From Serripes groenlandicus (lineage: Eukaryota > Mollusca > Bivalvia > Cardiida > Cardiidae): DNA of 64,000 nt. The notes beneath the pieces were generated by a model. It searched no databases and had not been told where the DNA came from. It saw nothing but the letters and a program-made list of their open reading frames with translations. The stretch is from contig JASEVX010000006.1 of the NCBI GenBank assembly GCA_031761405.1, positions 33,793,359 through 33,857,358 of the forward strand, read 5' to 3'. Below are positions 1-11,110 of this stretch, one piece after another. The stretch's first letter is position 1, and each line of letters begins with the position of its first letter. Position numbers and translations under genes: made by a program.

Positions 1-189
1 CTAAAATGAAAAACTTATAACCTTGGAAACATAAATTTCTTTTCAAATATATCATAACTTAGTGATTTAAACAATCTCAACCTAAATATTTTCGAGTCAT
101 TTACAGTTGGATTGTATACGACTGTTATGAACAAACAGATCGCATTATAGTTTTACCTGCGGCGTACGGGCGGGCGGGCGATGTCCAGT

Positions 190-600
190 ATATTGTCAGC
201 TAAATAACTTGAGAAGCCTTTGTCCCATCATCATCAAATTTGGTCAGAATGTGTATTGATATACCTTGGACAAGTTCGATAACTAGCATATCGCTTTAGT
301 CAATCAAGAGTTATCGCCCTTTAATTATAGAAATTACCTAAAATTGGTCTAGTCAGCTCAATAACTTTAGAAGCCTTTGTCTTATCATCACACAATTATG
401 TCAGAATGTGAATTGGCATAATATCTTAGACAAGTTCGATAATTAGCTATATCGCTTTAGTCAATCAAGAGTTATCGCCCTTTAATTATAGAAATTACCT
501 AAAATAGTTCTTGTCAGCTAAATAACTTTAGGAGCCTTTGTCTAATTATCACCAAATTTTGTCAGAATATGAAAGGAAATTATATCTTGGTCAAGACACC
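190..600. repeat. 161-bp tandem repeat array, part 1
   Basis: Two to three imperfect copies of a unit of about 161 bp. The conserved core TTAATTATAGAAATTACC recurs at about 321 and 482. The same unit returns at 1058-1548, 7201-8060 and 12290-12990, so the first three blocks were one array that was later split by insertions. Bivalve elements of the pearl/Helentron-derived type often carry tandem cores of this length; assignment to that class is an inference. No coding capacity is seen. Positions 1-189 hold nothing recognisable. Confidence 0.85.
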
Positions 601-1057
601 AAAATAAATCCTTCTTTGTTTCCATGTTAATCGACCTGTTTCAGTCCTCAATTGTCACACTTTCTAAGCGTTTCTCATGTAGAACACCATCTATCATTGA
701 AAAGAGTTACCTCCTAGCTTTAAAACAATCCAAAGAAAATGTCATGCATTATGCAAGAAAGAACTCACCAGGCGAAAATGGTTACCGTCATTTTGGACAG
801 AATCGGGCCCGGACAAAACCAGTGTTTAGCATTCTCTACTTTCACTTTCAAACAAGGTCAAAATACTAAAAGTGATCAAATCAATCATTTACAGTGCATC
901 CTATACACTTTCACAATGCATTTAAACTCAATGTCATTTATTCAATACATTCATCCTAGTGATTGTATACACTCATTTCAACACAAACAAAGGTTTTTTT
1001 AGGGACTAGAGTACTGTAGAGCAGCAAATCAGCGGATGTATTTAGCGTTATTTTACC
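595..1057. mobile_element. unknown insertion splitting the 161-bp array
   Basis: The repeat unit stops after TCTTGGTCAAG and resumes at 1058 with CAAGTTTGATAAC. About 460 bp of unrelated sequence lies between, flanked by a possible CAAG duplication. Short open frames inside (624-869, 739-1002) resemble no family I know and overlap one another, so I do not call a gene. The ends show no convincing terminal inverted repeat. It could be a non-autonomous element or plain array divergence. Confidence 0.45.
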
Positions 1058-1548
1058 TCAAGTTTGATAACTAGCCATATCGCTTACGTCAATTAAGAGT
1101 TATTGCCCTTTAATTATAGAAATTACCTATAATTGGTATTGTCAGCTAAATAACTTTAGAAGCCTTTGTTCCATCATCACCAAATTTGGACATAATGTGT
1201 ATTGACGTAATATCTTAGACAAGTCCGATAACTAGCCATATCGCTTTAGTCAATCGAGAGTTATCACCCTTTAATTATAGAAATTACCTACAATTCGTCT
1301 TGTCAGCTAGATAAATTTAGAAGCCTTTGTCTAATCATCCCCAAATGTTGTCAGAATGTGTATGGGCATAATGTCTTAGACAAGTTCGATAACTAGCCAT
1401 ATCGCTTAAATCAATTGAGAGTTATTGCCCTTTAATTATAGAAATTACACAAAACTGGTCTTGTCAGCTCAATAACTGTAGAAGCCTTTGCCCCATCATC
1501 ACCAAATTTGGACAGAATGTGTATTGACATACTATGTTAGACAAGTTC
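1058..1548. repeat. 161-bp tandem repeat array, part 2
   Basis: Three further copies of the 161-bp unit; its core recurs at about 1110, 1271 and 1432. The array breaks at 1548 in the motif CAAGTTC, where the LINE is inserted, and resumes at 7201 with the same motif. Confidence 0.85.
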
Positions 1549-1881
1549 AGTTCAGTTCAGATTTTATTGCATAATCGGGCCACCGGCCCATACACAAGTT
1601 GTATACATTTATACATTTTTACAAATTGTGTAAGGGATATCATAAAATCAAATTAATAATGATACAAATAAACAATAATGTGCCCTATCTACAAGAACAT
1701 CATTGCTATACAAATTTAAAATTAATATTGCAATAATCAAACATGTCTCAATTGTTAAATCAGTATATTATCTATAACTATAGTATATAGTACAACATAT
1801 ATTATATCACTAACATACGGTAATCATGCGATACAAATACAATCTCATAATAAAAGAACGAGCTTAATCCACTTTAGAAAT

Positions 1882-2067
1882 TCATAAATCCTGTCCATTG
1901 AGATATTCTGATCTCCTTTTAAAGGCATAGAAAAGAAACATTGCCAAATTACGCATAACCAGCTCATTTTTTGCAGACATTATATTATAGAAAGAAGTTT
2001 CATTTGGCTTTTTAACATATCTCTCAGCTATATACTCTGCCGAATATCGGCATATAATGGACAGCAC
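1882..2067 (-). pseudogene. LINE ORF2: last C-terminal residues
   Basis: A frame of about 60 residues overlaps the end of the RT piece by some 40 bases. It continues the C-terminal sequence after the Cys/His cluster with the Arg/Lys-rich end usual for these ORF2 proteins. The overlap implies a small indel near 2030-2060. Between 1570 and 1882 lies the AT-rich 3' untranslated part of the LINE, with no further coding sequence. Confidence 0.6.
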
Positions 2068-3341
2068 AATAGGAAATGTAGCTCGTCCTCGATACTGGAT
2101 TCACAATAGACACAGAAACGATTTTCCCTTGATATGCCATAATGTCTGCCTTTCTCGATCATAAGACAGTGACATGAATTTCTTAAGTTTGCCAGGTAAG
2201 TTCTGAATTTACTCACATCAATTACAGATAGATACGATTCTTGAGAAAATAATTGTTTATACCCGCAGTAATAATTGAGTTTCCTATTTTGAATGCAGTC
2301 AGCTCTCCATTGTTGCATATATTGTCCTTTAAGACGCTGTGTATAGTTATAGATAAAAAGGTTTTCATTTTCTACGCATTGAGCTTCCCAAATATGACCA
2401 AACCCGTTACTATATAAGTTAAGACGAACAGAAGTTACCCAATTTGTATATCCTATATTGTCGTAATACATTAACATATTGTAGCATAATTTTACGTACC
2501 TATTATTTGGCAATTTAGTTATTCGAATCCAGTATTTAATTACTTTTTTAGATGACATAATGTGAACTGGGTATCTACCCGTATCACCTAAAACTGAAAG
2601 ATTGCAAGCTTCCATACCTATTTTTAATAAGCGTTTACATGCACAAGTTTGCACTTGTTCAATAGAGTTCATAGGTGTTAGGCCCCATATCTCCGAACCA
2701 TAGAGCATAATTGGAAGTATTTTGGTATCAAATACTTTGAGGAAAGTCTTAACTGGTATATATGACAATTTATTAAATGCGTAAAATAAATACATTACAA
2801 CTTTCTTGAGAGAAGCGGATTCTGCCATTTTAAACAATGACATTGTATTTGTGAAGTTGATACCCACATATGAGAAATTTTGAACAACTTCTAATGATTT
2901 CCCATTATATGACCAGTGTTCCTTTTTAGATAATTGTCCCCCGTTTTTAAATACTACGATTTTTGTTTTATTTATGTTGACCTTTACCTTATAATTATTA
3001 CAATAGTCCTGCAGATGGTTCAAATCTCTTCGCAGACCAATGACAGTGTCAGAAATAAGCCCTATGTCGTCTGCAAACATAAGCATAAAAATTTCCGTTA
3101 TATCCGGGAAAAGCTGTATGCTTCTGACATCACTGTTTTTCATTACATCATGAAGTTCGTTAATAAATAACGAAAATAAAATAGGGCTTAAAGGACATCC
3201 CTGTTTAAGACCGACTGGGCACGAGGAAACGTCACTTACGTCCTTCTCTTTTTTAACACAGGCCTTCACACTATTATAAATAGACTTTATAACTCTGAAT
3301 AAATTGCCTTTTATACCATTTTTAAGTAAAACATTGTACAA
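2028..3341 (-). pseudogene. LINE ORF2: reverse transcriptase catalytic core and C-terminal domain
   Basis: About 437 residues are open. Visible are GLKQGCPLSPILFSLFIN (motif B region), MFADDIGLIS with the FADD catalytic Asp pair (motif C), NINKTKIVVF (motif D) and a thumb region with LYGSEIWG. The C-terminal domain ends in a Cys/His cluster, CVYCESSIEDELHFLLCCPLY, which is common at the end of CR1/Jockey/Rex-like ORF2 proteins. The frame then shifts, and a last piece continues at 1882-2067. The catalytic residues are present but the frame is broken on both sides. Confidence 0.88.
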
Positions 3342-3499
3342 TAATGGTCGGTTAACAGAGTCAAAGGCCTTTTCGAAATCTATAAAAGCAACATAAATTG
3401 TTTTTCGTTTCCTTCTAAGATACTTTGTAATTATTGCGTATAAAGCAAAAGCATTGTCTACCGTATTGTAGTCAGTTCGGAAACCGGCCTGTGACTCAG

Positions 3500-3925
3500 T
3501 TAATCTTGAATGTGATTCGACATAAGTGTTAACCTTTTTGTTATTATCGTTGTGTATACCTTACTAAGTATATCCATTAGCGCAATTCCCCTGTAATTAC
3601 CTGGATCTTGGACATTACCCTTTTTGGAAATGGGTATAAGCAAACATTTTGACCAACTTGAAGGAAATTCTCCAGTAAAATATATCCTGTTAAACAACAT
3701 ACGTATATATGGCAACAACACGGGAATCCCGAATTTGACATGATGGGGCGTTATACAACCAGATGATGCTTTATTAACATTCATCTTGTTGATGCTAGAT
3801 AATATCTCATCATCATCAATAGGAGAATCGAATAGAACACTCTCTAGCTCGTCCAAATTATCCTGATTTATAGCATGTATTTTGCTCGCATTGTTTGTGT
3901 CGTGACAACTGTCGCTATTAAACAA
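3500..3925 (-). pseudogene. LINE ORF2: reverse transcriptase, N-terminal motifs
   Basis: About 140 residues hold the opening motifs of a non-LTR reverse transcriptase: a KASSGCITPHHVKF segment, then LFNRIYFTGEFPSSW, then LIPISKKGNVQDPGNYRGI, the canonical block shared by CR1, Jockey, L2 and RTE-like LINEs. A frameshift between about 3342 and 3500 separates it from the catalytic core. A second, related copy of this part lies at 47262-47471. Confidence 0.85.
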
Positions 3926-4025
3926 TGAACGAAAATGATTGTACCAGTCTTCTAGTGATATATTATTTGTAACTTTTGGTTTGTTAGTTAAATTACGTAT
4001 TTCTCTCCAAAAGATTTTGCTATTT

Positions 4026-4844
4026 TTAATAGACTATTTGTTGTTTACTATGTATATGCCTTTTCCATTTACATATAGTTTTATACGATGCCTTATGGTC
4101 TATGTATGTTTTCAAATCGTCTACATTTCGGCTGGACCGAAAGCGTTTAAGGCTAACTCTTGCTTCTTTCTTATACAACATACATTCTTTGTCAAACCAG
4201 CCTGTTTTCTTACAACACGGATTTGACTTAACACTCTTTTTATAGCTATCTGAGCTTGTTAGCAAAATATTTTCAAACCCTTTAATAACGATGTCTATGT
4301 CTGTATCATAGTTTTTTACGATGTTTGCAAATGTTTGTACGCAATTGTCGTCAAATTCGTTAGCAAGCGACTGTAAATAAGCATCTTGATTGGCAGTATT
4401 TATATCATAACGTGTAACAGCCAGGTGTTTATTTCCTAGAGTGTTACGTGGTTCTGATACAAAAGGACATGTTAGCATTAACAAAACAGGCATATGAGAA
4501 CTTTCTGGATAACTTATTATTTGAAAGTTAGATATTATATTAATTATCTGTTTGGAAACAATAAAATAGTCAATCACACTGCATCCGTTGGTGCTAAAAA
4601 ACGTGTAATCCCCTTTGCCAGTGTCTTTACCAAACCGTCCATTAACGATACGTAACTCATACGATTGGCAAACCGTTATTAATTGTTTGCCGTACTTATT
4701 CACTTTAGTATCAGAATTCGATCGTATAGTACCTAAGTCTGAGTTAATAATATCCTCAAACTCGCTGAGTTCTGGAACACTTCCGATATTCGTTACAATT
4801 GCATCTTCATAAGTTCCGGTGCGTGCGTTTAAGTCGCCATTCAA
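4026..4844 (-). pseudogene. LINE ORF2: C-terminal half of AP endonuclease and linker
   Basis: About 270 residues are open. Near the N-terminus is a GDLNAR motif (catalytic Asp/Asn of the APE fold). About 85-90 residues on is FSTNGCSVIDYFIVS (the S-x-IDY strand), then SSHMPVLL with the SDH-like catalytic His. After that comes a linker with CCKKTGWFDKEC, typical of the spacer before the reverse transcriptase in LINE ORF2. The start reported by frame alone is not a true start, because the domain continues upstream in another frame. Confidence 0.85.
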
Positions 4845-4849
4845 TACAA

Positions 4850-5310
4850 TATGGAAATCTGTTAAGTTATGGTTATTAATTTATATTTTCTATTGTATTT
4901 AAGCCACAGTATGTGCTATTATGATATAATGATGAACCATCAGGTGGTATATATACTGAAATGTATACACAGTCACGTTCAACATCAAGTAGTGTTTTAT
5001 CTAATATGAGAATAATACCAAATTCAAGAATATTCACAGATTCTTTTCACTAATTTACCTAGTCTTTCATTAACTAAGACTAGTACACCGCCCATAGGTC
5101 GGCCCCGACCAATGACTTCTTTGCTTTACATACATATGATATGTGATTAGGGAAATATAAACTATAGTCAATATCATCTATCATCCAAGTCTCTTGAAGG
5201 CCAATTATGTCATACTCAATAAGGAAATTTATGTTATCAGGCGACAATTTAGATCTAATACCCTCTACGTTCCATGTTATAAGTGATAAACTAAGCGTTT
5301 GTGTAGAGTG
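4850..5310 (-). pseudogene. LINE ORF2: N-terminal half of AP endonuclease (frameshifted)
   Basis: On the minus strand the start of an exonuclease-endonuclease-phosphatase domain is visible in pieces: an ITWNVEGIRSKL strand, then DIIGLQETW with the catalytic Glu, then a PMGGVLVLVNERLGKL segment. The enzyme would nick target DNA to prime reverse transcription. The pieces lie in different frames, so this part is dead. It continues into 4026-4844. Confidence 0.75.
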
Positions 5311-5322
5311 TCGGCCGTTTTC

Positions 5323-5575
5323 CTATGTTTCAAGCATAGTATTTTCATGGGATACATGTATCTCTGTTTCCGCATGAGTGTTTTCTTTAGAATTACTGGT
5401 TCTTAGGAACTCACGATTTCGATCATCTAATGTACGTATTCCACGTTGATATGTTCCTTGATTTGTACGTCGTCCCTTAGGTTCTGTAATCAACTTTCCA
5501 GTTCTGTAATCAACTTTCCATTTTTGAAATAGGCTATTTGTCCCTGATCGTTTGCTTTCTTTAATATATATATAG
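5323..5575 (-). pseudogene. LINE ORF1 C-terminal remnant
   Basis: Read on the minus strand, this encodes the C-terminal end typical of L1-like ORF1 proteins (an IAYFKNGKLI strand), then a basic, low-complexity tail ending at a stop near 5323. A short tandem duplication at about 5485-5522 (ATCAACTTTCCA with flanks, unit near 20 bp) shifts the frame inside the strand. This remnant and the 6544-7200 piece are best explained as one ORF1 split by the insertion between them. Confidence 0.65.
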
Positions 5576-6555
5576 GTGCTACCTATTTACGAAAAAACGC
5601 AAGATAATTATAAACAAAAATTAAAGAGCATACTTTGGCCATAAAAAAGGATTTATAAGTAATTGACTAGACAATAATAATGTTAATGTCATGTTTCTTG
5701 CATTATCAAAACATATTTGGAATTCGTATTGCTGTTGTCTATTATTTGAACAGAAAATAATAAAGTAAAGACTTTCAGAAAATCAAGGAATACATTTATA
5801 ATGAACGAGGTTAAAACATGAGGGCCAAGATGATCCTTAATCGATCACCTTTTTCAACCAGTCAACATGACTGGAACAAATTATGTAAGGGGTCACATTT
5901 CTGCTAAACCCTTTCCCTATTAGATATGGTTTCTAAGCATTATGCAACAGACGATTTAGGAAAAGAGTGTCGCCACAAGAACAATTGCTCCTTATGATAA
6001 AGTTATCCTTTTGCCACAATGTTTGATAAATAATTATACTTTGAATGAGTAGGTCATGTATATGAATTTGGGGGTCTTTCATGTTGACGTTACGCCAAGA
6101 TGAAGTGTAACGGAAATGACGTCACGTCCTTCTTTGGCTACGATACAGTCAAAATTTAGTTTCGGGAGTAGAAGGCTAATGCTGTCGGTTTTTTTACGAA
6201 CGGCAAAACATATATCTTACAGATTTCCATTTATTTTTAACTTTTAGTACCAACGTTAATCACATAACACAGCACTTTAATTATCTTAAATATCGATTTA
6301 AAAAAAAATGATTAAAAAGACGACAATAATTTTCAATCCGTGTTATTCTGTTCCTTTTATACATACCCAAACAAACCGATTTTAAAAAAAAATGATTAAA
6401 AAGCCGACAATAATTTTCAATCTGTGTTTTACGTCTGCTTTTTATACATATCCAAAATGGCGGCCCCCATGGATATTTCCAGTTTCATTTCAGAAAGCTT
6501 CATGGGTTATTGAAAAAAGAAAAAAAAATCTCACGCCTGTTACCTATAAGCGAAA
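5576..6555. mobile_element. probable insertion inside LINE ORF1
   Basis: About 0.98 kb separates two parts of ORF1 that should be contiguous. The segment is AT-rich and non-coding. It includes a diverged direct duplication of about 72 bp with a period near 83 bp (about 6299-6370 and 6382-6455), each copy holding AATGATTAAAAAG and ACAATAATTTTCAATC. The motifs ACCTATTTACGAAAAAACGC at the left edge and ACCTATAAGCGAAAAAATCC at the right are similar direct sequences. I see no clear terminal inverted repeats. The boundaries are approximate. Confidence 0.5.
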
Positions 6556-7200
6556 AAATCCATTTATGGTTTTTTTTCGTATTATCTGGCGCTGTATATA
6601 GCTTAGCTCATTTGAGATTCGAATATTCTTGTGTCTCAATGGATCACGGTATTTGAAGAGTTTCATTTTATCATCAACATTATCGAACTGTACAATCACC
6701 ATTCTCGGCTTTCCCTGAGATGCATTTCCAACGCGCTTAGCCGAAGCTATTACAATATCCTTTTGAAACGTACTATCGTTACTGTCAGCTTTAGCCAAAG
6801 ATAAAATCTCATCCTTGACCAAATCCACTAAACTGTTGTTGTCTGACTCTTTCTCGGCTAAATTAAAAACCCTTAATGAACACTTTAACTTCTCGAATTC
6901 AATCTTGTTTAATTGCTGTTCTAGAAGCTGAATTCTCTCTTGATCAGTTACCTTTTGTTCGGACATTATTTCAATTTCTCGTGCAATGGCATCGTTATTA
7001 TAGCCAAAATGGCCAAAAGATGTTTCTATTTCGCCAATCCTGTGTTCAGGCATGTTAGTGTACTTCTCTATATAATCCATCTTGTTTTTCAATCCCTTCA
7101 GATCAGTTTTTAGGCTTTTCATTTCAGTTTTAAATTCATTTTGCACTACAGATATTTCATTCGACATTTGTCTGTTTGATTCACCAATAGCATTTAGTAT
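6544..7200 (-). pseudogene. LINE ORF1 protein, N-terminal and central part (truncated)
   Basis: An open stretch of about 219 residues. The first half is rich in Lys, Glu and Leu with heptad spacing (coiled coil). The second half matches the layout of the L1-type ORF1 RNA-binding domain: a KCSLRVFNLAE strand, then ASAKRVG, then KPRMVIVQF, then RISNELSYIQRQI. Such proteins trimerise and bind the LINE RNA as nucleic-acid chaperones. There is no native start, because the frame runs into the insertion junction at 7200, so the N-terminus was lost on integration. The C-terminus is abnormal: after the IIRKK segment a stop follows within about ten residues. The expected end of the domain appears only about 1 kb away, at 5323-5575. 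Confidence 0.85.
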
Positions 7201-8060
7201 CAAGTTCGATAACTAGCTATATTGCTCTAGTCAATCAAGAGTTATCACCCTAATTATAGAAGTTACCTTAAATTGGTCTTGTCAGCCAAATAACTTAAGA
7301 AGCCATCCAATCATCATCAAATTTTGTCAATATGTGATTTGGCATAAAATCTCGAACAATTTCGATACTAGCCATATCGCTATAGTCACTCTAGAGTTAT
7401 TGCCCTTTCTTTATAGAAATTACCTCAAATTGATCTTGTCCCATCAATAACTTTTGTTTGCTCAATAACTTTAGAAGCCTTTGTCCAAGCACCACCAAAT
7501 CTAGTTAAAATGTGTATTGGCATAATATCTCTGTTAAGTTTTATAACCAGCCATATCGATGTGGTCAATCGAGAGTTATTGCCCTTTAATTATAGAAAGG
7601 TATTGTCCGATCAATTACTTTAAAAGCCTTTGTCCGGTCACCACCAAATTTGGTCAGAATGTGTATTGGCAAAATATGTCAGACAAGTTCGATTACCAGC
7701 CATATCTCTTTATTTACTGGGGAGTTATTGCCCTTTAATTATATAAATTACCTCTAATTGGTCTTGTCCCATCAATAACTTTTGAAGCTGTTATCCAATC
7801 ATCACCAAATTTACTCAGAATCTGTATAAGCATAATATCGCGAACAATTAATTAGTCATATCGCTTGTGTCATTGTATTTGATCATCACCAATTTAGACA
7901 ATATCATATGTTGATGGGCAGAATGTCTTGGTCAGGATCGATAACTAACCCCATTATCTTAGTCACTCCACACTTATATCCCTCGAAATGGCCAAAACTA
8001 CATCAACAGAGTCCGCTCTCTTAATTTGCCTGACGTATAATCAATTATCACTATTCTTGG
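7201..8060. repeat. 161-bp tandem repeat array, part 3, diverging
   Basis: About five copies of the 161-bp unit continue directly after the LINE. Copies become irregular from about 7600 (deletions, TACTTTAAAAGCC variants) and end near 8060 with GGCGCTCTTGTTTC, the same terminus seen at 13029-13041 after the second array. That shared end, following TTTTGTGACATTT, marks the 3' end of the parent element. The stretch 8061-8268 holds nothing recognisable. Confidence 0.8.
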
Positions 8061-8268
8061 CCTCAAAAAAATAGAACGAGCGTATTTTGTGACATTTGGC
8101 GCTCTTGTTTCTTATAACAACTTGTCCTCCCAATTGATTTATAAAAAGCTTTTAAAAATATAGTTGGCGACTAATAAAGGCATTCGACATCGAAAAAGGC
8201 ATGTATATGGTCGTGTAAGGTTGTATAAGTAACCTAAACTCTCCTCACGCTCCATCCACCCCTACCCT

Positions 8269-8607
<339 letters not shown>

Positions 8608-8610
8608 ACC

Positions 8611-8645
8611 TATAAATCTATTTATTTTCAGAGGAAGTATTGGTT
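8611..8645 (+). promoter_or_regulatory. candidate core promoter (TATAAAT) of the Ig receptor gene
   Basis: TATAAAT at 8611-8617 stands 42 bases before the ATG of the signal-peptide exon, which would give a very short 5' leader (start about 8640). Alternatively, TTTATTTTCAG at 8621-8631 is a good 3' splice site, and this exon may follow an unseen untranslated exon. The sequence does not decide between the two. The adjoining CT/GA tract could act as a GAGA-type element; that is inference. Confidence 0.4.
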
Positions 8646-8658
8646 CTAGCGAAAAGAC

Positions 8659-8719
8659 ATGAAGGTTATTGTCCTTTTCATCAGGGTTCTCTTGTTTATG
8701 TCGTATTTGTTTGTTGAAG
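8659..8719 (+). CDS. Ig receptor exon 1: signal peptide
   Basis: ATG at 8659 opens 20 codons with a Lys and then a hydrophobic run (VIVLFIRVLLFMSYLFV), the profile of a cleavable signal peptide for the secretory pathway. The exon ends at 8719 before GTATGT, in phase 1, which is the usual phase for exons bordering Ig domains and matches the next exon. The start is chosen because it is the only ATG giving a signal sequence in the frame that joins to exon 2, and because TATA-like and acceptor-like signals lie just upstream. The alternative is that this is a chance ORF and the true first exon is further upstream. Confidence 0.65.
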
Positions 8720-9104
8720 GTATGTTTAGCTTTATCTTGAAATACAATGCAACTTATAATATGTATACATATGGTTAAGTACTATTTTGTAGGGAATTAA
8801 ATATGTAAGACATAAAGTCTTTTACTTTGAATTTTTCGATCTTAGACCCTTTTCAGGATTTTACAAAGATCACAAACTATGTTGCTTCCATCATGAAAAC
8901 AATTAACTTGAGAACATTCATTTAAGGGACATATTGCACTTGCAGTGCTGATTCACCTTTAAATGGAAAGCGTTATGTTCCTTTGATCAGAATAATATTA
9001 TGTCTTGTAAATATTTATCTTGTCTTAAAGAGCAAATAATCTGGTAAGCAATCAAGGGTCTTTTGTTTCATAATAGAATTGTCTTCTTTAGATAAGAGAG
9101 TTTT

Positions 9105-9790
9105 TAGATCAACTGAGCCAGAGGTTTAAGGTGATCTATTCTGATCACTCTCTGTCGTCTGTCGTCCGTCCGTCGACCGTTGTTAACTTCTCGCTTTAAC
9201 CAAACTTCGATTATTATTTAGTAGAAATGTTCCTTGGGTGACCCTCTACACAAATTGTTCAAGCCATACTGATTGGTTGAAAAACAGGGCAGTCAGGCAG
9301 CATCAGAAAAGGGACAACATTTGAAAATTCCATTTTTTTTTCAAGTTGCTTGTCTGATTTTAAGAAAATTGAATAGGAATCTTACTTTAATGATCCTCTA
9401 CCTAATTTGTTCAAGCCGTATTGATTGGTTACAAAATCATAGCAACTGCGCGTATTCACAAAAGGGGTAAATTGAACGTTAAGCTACAAATGACAACTCC
9501 TACCATTCCACTGGACCTTCACAGGAATGTCCTTTGTTGGTCCTCTTTCAAAATTGTTCACATACTTACATTTTGTTTAGAACTTTGGTTGCTGCGGTAT
9601 CAGAAAGGGAGAAAAATACCCAAATTTTAAAATCCTTTTCCTTCAAAATCTGCTTGTCCGATTCAAAGAGAGTTTGGTAGAGAAGTTCTTTGAGTGACAC
9701 TCTACAAAAACTGTATCTTGAAATCTAACAAGAACTTTTATAAGAATAGAATTATAAAGTTTTGTCATTTTGCCCATTTCCTGATACCGC
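9105..9790 (+). mobile_element. tandem-cored HINE/pearl-like element, 3' end unclear
   Basis: It starts with TAGATCAACTGAGCC and TGATCTATTCTGATC, then a CT/GTCC-rich stretch (GTCGTCTGTCGTCCGTCCG). This is the typical head of the bivalve element family seen again at 15491, 16758, 48963 and elsewhere. The body repeats the motif TTGTTCAAGCCATACTGATTGGTT (also at 9405 and, diverged, later). The characteristic terminal hairpin is missing, so it is truncated. Confidence 0.55.
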
Positions 9791-11110
9791 CTTGCTACCC
9801 TGTTTTTTCAACGAAATCAATATGGCTTGATACAAATAGCTTTTACTGAATAACTCTTTTACTATTTCTTTAACAATGTACATGGTTTTACGAGCTCACG
9901 TAAAACCAGTTAAATAGCGGGGAATTGAGAATAAGAATATGATTGGTTAATAATCTTGATAGTCATCCACCCTCTTTTCCCCCGCATAACAAGAAATTTC
10001 ATTGGTCGATATATGTATCCTTGCGCATGCATATAAATTCGCGGGTTTTCACATCACAGTTTGGTTTCAACAGTCAGTATAGTTATATGGTTAAAAGATT
10101 GAACCCTCCACACCCTCCGTGTGCGGATGTGTTCTTAAATATCTTTAGATGACTTGCTCTAAGATGAACAAATATTGTTTATTTTATTAGGCAAATCATC
10201 TGAATAATAACATGACATATCTACAAAGTAATGCAGGGGGATTAACTTTGTGCCAGCATATGATTATTTCTTATGTATATTTTCATTGTCATAATTGTAT
10301 AGTGCTTCCTGTTTATTGATCTTGTGCCGGCTTATTGTTAAAATGTGTTTGATGCTCCACTTACTTGTGATTTGTTAAGTGTGTATTATTATTAGTCGCC
10401 GAGCAGAAAGCCGCGACTTATATTGTTAATAGCTTTTCGGAAATGACATGGGAGGCCGAGTTACTATTAGAAAAAACAACAAATTGAAATGTCTTGAACA
10501 TATTACATTTGCGTTTGTTTAAAAACACTAAGTTATGACACATCTCAAATGAAATAAATAATCCGATGTTTTAAGTATTTGCAGGTTCTTTATTTTGACT
10601 CGCATTTATGTTTTTTTGTCTTATTTACAAAGAGAAAAGAGTCCCTGCTAGACTTGCTGTAGACTGTTATGTGTCAATATATAGATAAAAATCACGTCGA
10701 ATTCTCCTTTTAATAGCAATTATAACTTACTGAATGTTATTCTCATGTTAAAAGAGATGTCTTGATTTGTGTAAAATTCATTTAATAATGTTAATTCATG
10801 TATATCTAAACTAGGAACTGTTTCTAAGCTAAATATAGTATGCTCTAAAAAATGTTGATCGTGACCTAGTTTACATATTACCAAAATTTAAAGGGAAGTA
10901 ACCGGAAGTAAAACCGGAAGTAAAATGTAAACTTCCATGACATTTACAAGTTATGCAGACAAAAAATGTCGCTCGAAAAAATGAGTTCTAATACGTCACG
11001 AAACGAGTGCATGGGCCGAATGTAGGAGAAAGAAAGATACTATAGAAATGCTTTTTTTCTCTTGAATGCAGTGGAATAAAACAAGCACTAGAGCTTATCC
11101 TGATTTTTAG

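Larger units (their letters stand above)
1549..7200 (-). mobile_element. 5'-truncated, degraded non-LTR retrotransposon (LINE, APE type)
   Basis: A minus-strand LINE of about 5.65 kb, inserted in the 161-bp array and flanked by the direct repeat CAAGTTC (1542-1548 and 7201-7207). That repeat is the likely target duplication. In coding order it holds a coiled-coil ORF1, an AP-type endonuclease, a reverse transcriptase with an FADD active site, and a C-terminal Cys/His cluster. ORF2 is broken by several frameshifts. The 3' end (1549-1570, read on the minus strand) has AATAAAATCTGAACTGAACT, an AATAAA followed by a short TGAAC-type tandem tail, as in CR1/L2/Jockey-like LINEs. The clade is not settled. 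The 5' end is cut within ORF1. The element is not autonomous. Confidence 0.9.
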
